Assembly: GCA_903924985.1 (NCBI GenBank)
Contig: CAIYDT010000205.1
Location: forward strand, 1 to 40,534
DNA: 40,534 nt
Direction of reading: 5' to 3'
Source of the DNA: an uncultured Acetobacteraceae bacterium
Lineage (GTDB): Bacteria > Pseudomonadota > Alphaproteobacteria > Acetobacterales > Acetobacteraceae
Position numbers and translations under genes: made by a program. Positions 34,330 to 40,534 of the stretch are shown in pieces. The first letter of the stretch is position 1. The number at the start of each line of letters is the position of its first letter. The notes beneath the pieces were generated by a model. It worked only from the letters and a program-made list of their open reading frames with translations, made no database searches and had not been told where the DNA came from.

Positions 34330-34596
34330 ATGGATACCACCAACCTCTCCTCGAAGGGCCAGATCATCCTCCCGAAGGCAGTGCGGGACAGTCACGGTTG
34401 GGTGCCCGGCATGGCATTCACGGTTGAGGATGTCGCCGATGGCGTCTTGCTTCGGCCATTAAAATCGGCGCCGCCGACACGCCTGGACGATGTCGCCGGC
34501 TGCCTACCTGTGTCCGGTCCCGCTCGCACCATCGAAGAGATGGACGCCGCCATTGGCGACGAATTGATCGCCCGCCGTGATCGCGGCCGATACTAA
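34330..34596 (+). CDS. vapB: VapB-type antitoxin, AbrB/SpoVT domain
   Basis: 88 aa. Swapped-hairpin DNA-binding domain NLSSKGQIILPKAVRDSHGW, then FTVEDVADGVLLRPL, and a C-terminal arm (TIEEMDAAIGDELIARRD) that should wrap the toxin. Start ATG 34330; the frame upstream to 34267 gives unlikely sequence. The last 20 bases overlap vapC, as is usual for toxin-antitoxin pairs. Likely represses its own operon together with the toxin. Confidence 0.9.
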   Translation: MDTTNLSSKGQIILPKAVRDSHGWVPGMAFTVEDVADGVLLRPLKSAPPTRLDDVAGCLPVSGPARTIEEMDAAIGDELIARRDRGRY

Positions 34597-34969
34597 CGTC
34601 GTCGTCCGTCTGCTGACCGGCGACGACCCAGCCCAGGCCGCGCAAGCGCGCCGCCTCTTCGAAACAGAAACGGTCTTTCTGCCGAAATCGGTCATGCTCG
34701 AGACCGAATGGGTCCTCCGGCGGCTCTATCGCAAGGACAAACCCGAAGTAACCGGTGCGCTCGAGAATCTGGCCGCGCTTCCTTCTGTCCGGTGCGAAGA
34801 TGAGACCACCGTGCTGCAAGCGCTGGCATGGAGCAGACAGGGCCTCGATTTCGCCGATGCTTTGCACCTGGCGTCCAGCCGCACCGCCGGCCGCTTCGCG
34901 ACGTTCGACCGAATACTGGCTCGCGGGGCCTCTTCGGTGGCGGTGGGTCTGGCGGTATCGGAACCCTGA
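34577..34969 (+). CDS. vapC: VapC-type PIN-domain ribonuclease toxin
   Basis: 130 aa PIN domain. Acidic metal-binding residues: Asp5 (AADTNVVVRLL), Glu42/Glu44 (MLETEWVL), Asp91/Asp94 (DFADALHLA) and Asp111 (FATFDRIL); all expected positions are filled, so it should be active. Start GTG 34577 lies 20 bases inside vapB. Cleaves RNA (tRNA or rRNA in characterised members) when the antitoxin is lost. The pair sits between the antiporter and an SDR pair and may be a recent arrival. Confidence 0.92.
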   Translation: MIAADTNVVVRLLTGDDPAQAAQARRLFETETVFLPKSVMLETEWVLRRLYRKDKPEVTGALENLAALPSVRCEDETTVLQALAWSRQGLDFADALHLASSRTAGRFATFDRILARGASSVAVGLAVSEP

Positions 34970-35044
34970 GACCGGCGCTTCATTGCCCAAACCCCGTCGC
35001 CGTTCTATCCGAGTCCATCACACCAAAAAACGGAGGAGCAACCC

Positions 35045-35827
35045 ATGGACCTCAACCTCGGGGGCAAAACAGCCCTGATCACCGGCGCCTCCAAAGGCAT
35101 CGGCCTCGCCGCCGCCGAATGCCTGGCGGAAGAAGGCGTCAACGTCATCCTCGTCTCCCGCACGCTGGACGATCTTGAAAAAGCCCGGCAGAAAATCGCC
35201 GCCCGCTGGAACGTCAACGTCCAGGTGCATGCCTACGACCTGTCGGACAGCGGTAACGTCGACAAGCTGGTCGCCGAACACGCCGACATCGACATCCTGG
35301 TCAACAACGCCGGCGCCATCCCGGCCGGCGACCTGCAAGCCATCACCGAGGACCGCTGGCGCGAGGCCTGGGACCTGAAGGTATTCGGCTACATCAACAT
35401 GTGCCGCCGCTTCTATGCCGAGATGAAATCCCGCCAGCGCGGCGTGATCGTCAACGTCCTCGGCGTCGCCGGGGAGAAGATGGACCGCACCTACATCGCC
35501 GGCTCCACCGGCAACGCCGCCCTCATGGCCTTCACCAAGGCGCTCGGCGGCTCCGCCGGTGACGACAAGCTGCGGGTCGTCGGCATCAACCCCGGCGCCA
35601 TCGCCACCGACCGGCTGGTCACCATCATGAAAACGCGCGCGCAGGACCGTCTGGGCGACGCGGATAAGTGGGAGGAGCTGATGAAGCCCCTGCCCATGGG
35701 CCGCGCCGGCACGCCCGAAGAAATCGGCTGGATGGTGGCGTTCCTGGCATCCGACAAATCCGCCTACACCACCGGCACGATCGTCACCATTGACGGCGGC
35801 GCCGCCAACCGCGGCCCGATGTTCTGA
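35045..35827 (+). CDS. SDR-fold protein lacking the usual catalytic residues
   Basis: 260 aa. The NAD(P) motif TGASKGIG (14-20) and NNAG (87-90) are intact. The active-site tetrad is not: the catalytic Asn position reads LKVFG (Lys112), the catalytic Ser region reads VNVLGVAGEK, and after Tyr150 the Lys position is Ser154 (YIAGST). The rest, including NPGAIATDRL and VTIDGGAANRGPMF, is normal, so this is a divergent member and not a broken gene. GGAGGAG precedes the ATG by six bases. It is 16 bases before another SDR and probably co-transcribed. Confidence 0.9.
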   Translation: MDLNLGGKTALITGASKGIGLAAAECLAEEGVNVILVSRTLDDLEKARQKIAARWNVNVQVHAYDLSDSGNVDKLVAEHADIDILVNNAGAIPAGDLQAITEDRWREAWDLKVFGYINMCRRFYAEMKSRQRGVIVNVLGVAGEKMDRTYIAGSTGNAALMAFTKALGGSAGDDKLRVVGINPGAIATDRLVTIMKTRAQDRLGDADKWEELMKPLPMGRAGTPEEIGWMVAFLASDKSAYTTGTIVTIDGGAANRGPMF

Positions 35828-35843
35828 ACACGAGGAAACTCCC

Positions 35844-36587
35844 ATGGACCTGAAAAACAAAGTCGCCGTCGTCACCGGTGCCAGCGGCGGCATCGGTTCC
35901 GCCGTCTCCCAACGTCTGGCCGAGGCCGGCGCGCGCGTCATTGTCGGCTACAACAGCAAAGCCGCCGAGGCCGAAAAGATCGCCGCCTCGCTTCCAGGCA
36001 GCGGCCATAAAGCGATGCAAATCCAGGTGCTGGACTCCCCGTCGCTCAAGGAACTCGCCGCCACGGTCGAGCGGGACTTCGGCCGCTGCGACGTGCTGGT
36101 AAACTCCGCCGGCTTCACCCGGATGATCCCGCATCACGACCTGGACGCGCTGACCGACGAACTGATCGACTCCATTTTCGCCGCCAACGTGCGTGGGCCT
36201 TTCGCGATGGTGCGGGCCTTCGCGCCGCTGATGAAAAAATCGGGCGACGCGGTGATCGTGAACATATCGTCGGTCGCTGCGATCTCTGGTTCCGGCAGCA
36301 ACATCGCCTATGGCGGCTCCAAGGCAGCAATGGACACCATGTCGATCTCGTTGGCGCGCGTGCTGGGGCCGGAGATCCGGGTGATGACCGTGTCCCCGGC
36401 GGCGGTAGACACCGCATTTGTCCCGGGACGCACCACGGCGATGGTAGAACGAGTGGCGGCAAGCACCCCCCTGAAGCGCATCGTGACGGCGGACGAAGTC
36501 GCCCAGGCGGTGATGGCGGCGGTCACGCACCTGACCTCCAGCACCGGCTGGGTCATTCCGGTGGACGGGGGCAAGTTGGTCGGCTGA
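35844..36587 (+). CDS. Short-chain dehydrogenase/reductase
   Basis: 247 aa classical SDR. Motifs: TGASGGIG, NSAG in place of NNAG, NISSVAAISG with the catalytic Ser, and YGGSKAAM with Tyr and Lys. Ends in PVDGGKLVG. ATG 35844 with GAGGAA seven bases upstream; the open frame before it overlaps the preceding SDR and is not used. Here the active site is complete, in contrast to its upstream neighbour. Its 3' end overlaps the converging glycosyltransferase gene by 35 bases. Substrate unknown. Confidence 0.92.
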   Translation: MDLKNKVAVVTGASGGIGSAVSQRLAEAGARVIVGYNSKAAEAEKIAASLPGSGHKAMQIQVLDSPSLKELAATVERDFGRCDVLVNSAGFTRMIPHHDLDALTDELIDSIFAANVRGPFAMVRAFAPLMKKSGDAVIVNISSVAAISGSGSNIAYGGSKAAMDTMSISLARVLGPEIRVMTVSPAAVDTAFVPGRTTAMVERVAASTPLKRIVTADEVAQAVMAAVTHLTSSTGWVIPVDGGKLVG

Positions 36588-37443
36588 ACCAGTTTTTCAT
36601 CCAACGGTCGAACAGGGAACGCGGCCGTTTCGCTGCGTCCAGCTCGGCACAGGCCTGGGTGAACAGCGCGTTGCCATCCAGGCCGCGCGCTTCCTCCCAG
36701 GTCTTCAGGCGATCCACGATGTCGTAGGTCGCGCGCAGCAGCGCGACCGCCGCGGGGTAACCGTCGCGCGACCCGGCCAACCAGTGATCGATACGGGCAT
36801 GCGCGAACGCGGCCAAATCCTGCCCATCGTCCGAAACGCGGGTTCGGTTAGGGCGGGAGGTGTAGCGGTTGGTGCGCTCGATCCAGCTGCTGACATCGGG
36901 ATGCGACAAATGGTGGATGCAAACCCCGGTCTCCGCCGGGATGCGCATCCGGCGATCCGAGTGGACTTCGATCCCGCCATGCACCGTCGCACCGAACGTC
37001 ACGGTCCCACGACGAAACAGCCGCACATGGTGCTCCGGCCAGTAGTACGCAGCCTCGTCATGCACGCCCAGGACGTAGTGGCGCAGTGGGAATTCGAATA
37101 CATCCTCCCGGCCGCGCGCCAGCTGTGCACGGATGAACGGGCCTGTCTCCGCGCTGAGGCATTCATCGTCATCGAGAAACAAAATCCAGTCATGGGTGCA
37201 CAGCGACAACGCGCCGTCGCGGGTTTCCTCCACCGTCGGCGACCAGGGAACCGTGACCACCCGCGTCGCATGACGCTCGGCAACCGAGCGCGTGTCGTCG
37301 GTGGAGGACTTGTCTACCACGATAATCTCGTCCGCGAACGCCAGGGCACGCAGGCATGTCCCCAGGATGGCGGCGCGATTATAGGCCACGACAAAAGCGC
37401 TGATTTTTGGCGCCGTTGCGCCCAAACTACGGTTCCATTGCAT
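36553..37443 (-). CDS. Glycosyltransferase family 2
   Basis: 296 aa GT-A enzyme. N-terminal nucleotide-sugar fold ISAFVVAYNRAAILGTCLRAL, then ADEIIVVDKSSTDDT, and the metal-binding box FLDDDECLS (Asp91-Glu94). GTFGATVHGG-type acceptor region (VTFGATVHGGIEVH) follows. Resembles WaaE/KdtX-like LPS core or lipid-linked glucosyltransferases. No membrane helix. Last gene of a minus-strand run, 34 bases after the coiled-coil methyltransferase; the two may modify the same glycan. Confidence 0.9.
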   Translation of the reverse strand: MQWNRSLGATAPKISAFVVAYNRAAILGTCLRALAFADEIIVVDKSSTDDTRSVAERHATRVVTVPWSPTVEETRDGALSLCTHDWILFLDDDECLSAETGPFIRAQLARGREDVFEFPLRHYVLGVHDEAAYYWPEHHVRLFRRGTVTFGATVHGGIEVHSDRRMRIPAETGVCIHHLSHPDVSSWIERTNRYTSRPNRTRVSDDGQDLAAFAHARIDHWLAGSRDGYPAAVALLRATYDIVDRLKTWEEARGLDGNALFTQACAELDAAKRPRSLFDRWMKNWFSRPTCPRPPE

Positions 37444-37477
37444 CCGGCGAGTGTAACCGGCAATCGTTAATGAAAAG

Positions 37478-38581
37478 TTAATGGCGAAACAGATATTTCC
37501 GCAACCGCGGGAGATAATAGCGCAGGAAGGTTCGCAGTGAGCCTCGGGTGTGATCCAGCTCCTGCGTCAAAGCATCCACCTGCGCCGTCAGCGTTTCCAG
37601 CGTTCGGGTCGCCCGTTCGGTTTCCGACGTTAACGCCTCCAACCGGGACGCCGCCGCGGCCCGAGCACGTTCGGTTGCCTGGGCCGCCATGGTTGCTTGA
37701 GTCGCCGCGCCATAGGTCTCGGTCAGCAGCGCATGGGTCTGCTGCAGCTCGGCGTTCGCGTCCTCGAACATCTTGCGCGCCGCGTCGAACTGTTCGGTCC
37801 GCTCCGCCAGTGCGATGCGGTCGGAGTCCAGATCGCTGCGCTCGATGAACAGGCTCGCCGGCAGCGGCGGGACGGGGCGGTTGGCGGCCACCGCGACGAT
37901 ATAGGGGGCGCGGGGAATGGCCACGCAGGCCTCGAAATGGGTACTGCCGCGGCGGTCGAACACAAGCGGGTCGGCCGGGGTGGCGGCTTCCGGCATCAGC
38001 GCCGACCCGATCATCGGCCGTTGCAATAGCAGCTCCACATGGCTGAAGTGGCGCTGCAACAGGGCAATGAACTCGATCCGGCTGAGTTCCCGCACATGGT
38101 ATTCGTTCGGCGGCGCGCTCGACGGCGAGTAAATGTCCCGATCCGGGGTGCTGATGACGACATGGCCATCCGGCCGCAAAACCCGATGGATTTCCGACAG
38201 GAATGCCTCCTGCCCATCGAAATGCTCGATCGTCTCAAACGACACGACGGCATCGACGCTGGCATCGGGCAGTGGTAACGCGCGGGCATCACCTTGCACG
38301 AACCGCAGGTTAGAACGCTGGAAATTCGCGGTGGCGCTGCGCACCGTGGATTCGGAATATTCCACACCAATAACGGATCGCGCGACCTGAGCCAACTGCG
38401 CGGATCCGTAGCCCTCTCCGCTCGCGACATCCAGAACATCCAGGTCGGCGCAAAGGGAACGGGCGAACAGATAGCGGTGGTAGTGCTCGATCTGGGTCTG
38501 GCCGTCCAGCGCCGAGGTCAACCGCTCTCCGGTGAAAGGCTCCGGATTCGCGGCAGATTCCCGCTTGAAAATATCGCCCAT
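37478..38581 (-). CDS. SAM methyltransferase with coiled coil and basic C-terminal tail
   Basis: 367 aa. Class I methyltransferase domain at about 15-190: motif I VLDVASGEGYGSAQLA (49-64), GVEYSE, then FVQGDARALPLPDASVDAV and FETIEHFDG. Residues about 205-245 are a linker. About 248-345 are a long heptad-type coiled coil rich in Ala, Glu and Leu, and the end is a basic amphipathic stretch LRTFLRYYLPRLRKYLFRH. This order (methyltransferase, coiled coil, membrane-binding tail) resembles WbdD, which caps and measures O-antigen chains, but no kinase domain is present. ATG directly abuts the preceding gene's stop. Confidence 0.88.
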   Translation of the reverse strand: MGDIFKRESAANPEPFTGERLTSALDGQTQIEHYHRYLFARSLCADLDVLDVASGEGYGSAQLAQVARSVIGVEYSESTVRSATANFQRSNLRFVQGDARALPLPDASVDAVVSFETIEHFDGQEAFLSEIHRVLRPDGHVVISTPDRDIYSPSSAPPNEYHVRELSRIEFIALLQRHFSHVELLLQRPMIGSALMPEAATPADPLVFDRRGSTHFEACVAIPRAPYIVAVAANRPVPPLPASLFIERSDLDSDRIALAERTEQFDAARKMFEDANAELQQTHALLTETYGAATQATMAAQATERARAAAASRLEALTSETERATRTLETLTAQVDALTQELDHTRGSLRTFLRYYLPRLRKYLFRH

Positions 38582-39409
38582 TCAGTTCAGCCGCGACCGC
38601 AATGAGCCCGCAAGCGTTCGCACCTGGGAGGCAACTTCCCCATCCGGCACCAGCGCCAGGAACCGGTCGTAGCAGCGCAGCGCGGCACCGACGCGGTCCA
38701 TGCGCTGGTTCATCGCCGCCGCCTGGCGCCAGAGTTCGGCGTGATCGGGCGCGATGCGCAGCATATCCTCGGCGCAGGTCAGCGCGCCTTCCGGGTCGTC
38801 GCCCTGTAGGCGACGGGTCATGATGTTGTTTTGCAGCCGCAGCAGTATCCGGCGCGCGCTCATGGGCCGCAGCAAACCGGGGCGAAGCTCGGCTTTTTCA
38901 CCCTCCACCCGGCGCAGAAGGGCGCGCAGATCGCGTACACTCAGCGGCGTGCCGCCGTTGAACACATCGAGGATGGATTGGGTCTTTTCTCCCGTCAGAG
39001 ACACCAGGAAGTGCGCCGGGAAATCCACCCCGTGCCCCTCCCAACCGGCGGCCCGAGCGGCGTGCAACCAGATGACGCCAAGCGCCACGGGCAGGCCGCG
39101 CCGCCGTTTCACGACATGAATGAGATTGGCGTTCCGCGGATCGTCGTAAGTCTCGGTATCGCCCTTGTAGCCGAACCGCCCACCCATCAAGCCGGACAGC
39201 GCAACGGCTCGGGTCGGTAGATCGACATCTGCCAGCGTATCCGCTAGCGCCGCGACGGCACGCGCGACCTCCGACAAATGGTCGCGCGCTTCCGTCCAGT
39301 TGGCATCAGGCTCGTCAACCCGAGCGAGTTGGAGCGCGGCATCGGCGATGTCGATCTCCGAGTCCGGGAGCTGGCCGATAGCGTCCAGCGCGGCTCGTGG
39401 GTCCGACAT
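38582..39409 (-). CDS. SirB1-family protein with C-terminal TPR-like helices
   Basis: 275 aa. The transglutaminase-like SirB1 region shows RRRGLPVALGVIWLHAARAAG, GVDFPAHFLVSL; downstream ALTCAEDMLRIAPDHAELWRQ to the end forms a tetratricopeptide-type helical repeat. The family has no proven enzymatic activity and no catalytic Cys is apparent in this copy. The frame is open to 39565 inside thiC; ATG 39409, 14 bases after the thiC stop, is the reasonable start. Next gene begins directly at its stop. Confidence 0.88.
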   Translation of the reverse strand: MSDPRAALDAIGQLPDSEIDIADAALQLARVDEPDANWTEARDHLSEVARAVAALADTLADVDLPTRAVALSGLMGGRFGYKGDTETYDDPRNANLIHVVKRRRGLPVALGVIWLHAARAAGWEGHGVDFPAHFLVSLTGEKTQSILDVFNGGTPLSVRDLRALLRRVEGEKAELRPGLLRPMSARRILLRLQNNIMTRRLQGDDPEGALTCAEDMLRIAPDHAELWRQAAAMNQRMDRVGAALRCYDRFLALVPDGEVASQVRTLAGSLRSRLN

Positions 39410-39423
39410 CGCCGAGTGGCCGG

Positions 39424-40534
<1,111 letters not shown>

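Overview
The window is ordinary, gene-dense, high-GC chromosomal DNA of an alphaproteobacterium. It is probably an aerobic Rhodospirillales/Acetobacteraceae-like soil or water organism; this placement is inferred from gene families, not from a marker gene. Supporting families are a plant-type GshA next to RsmE, an ETF-beta-lysine-methyltransferase-like protein, SDHAF4 (DUF1674), ccmCDE, and HyuA/HyuB with TauD and LLM-class oxidases. About 44 protein genes and one tRNA are supported. Both ends cut a gene: ahcY lacks its 5' part and thiC lacks its 5' part.

Layout. 1-10.7 kb is housekeeping: ahcY, rsmE-gshA, ubiA coupled to a lysine methyltransferase-like gene, then a DinG/XPD-type helicase with a PhoR-like kinase that has no visible partner, and a lipoprotein-like aspartic protease coupled to a TauD-type dioxygenase. 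10.8-15.8 kb holds hyuB and hyuA, separated by an antisense luciferase-like oxidoreductase gene. 16.0-20.2 kb is a tight minus-strand operon: EVE protein, Rieske ferredoxin, acetyl-CoA synthetase, enoyl-CoA hydratase, CbiX-like protein. 20.3-21.9 kb carries ccmC-ccmD-ccmE and sdhaf4, facing yggT-DUF167-folD, followed by tRNA-Ala(CGC).

24.6-36.6 kb looks accessory and catabolic. It has two related amidohydrolases with a Rieske ferredoxin and a carboxymuconolactone-decarboxylase-like protein, then a protein with seven 39-residue propeller-type repeats. Next is an operon of SDR, FAD flavoprotein, EthD-like protein and small membrane protein, then a Na+/H+ antiporter, a VapBC pair, and two more SDRs, one without the usual catalytic residues. 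36.6-40.5 kb on the minus strand has thiC, a SirB1/TPR protein, a methyltransferase with a coiled coil and basic tail, and a family 2 glycosyltransferase.

Unannotated structure includes a dispersed palindrome seen three times (two in convergent intergenic gaps, one inside the 3' end of ccmD), several hairpins that would cover Shine-Dalgarno sequences, a perfect 16-bp palindrome before yggT, and a 776-bp stretch after the tRNA with no convincing gene. The best candidates for something new are the seven-repeat protein (28.3-29.8 kb), the amidohydrolase/Rieske/SDR/flavoprotein cluster around it, and the methyltransferase-coiled-coil protein near 38 kb. All functions are inferred from sequence; no database search was run.
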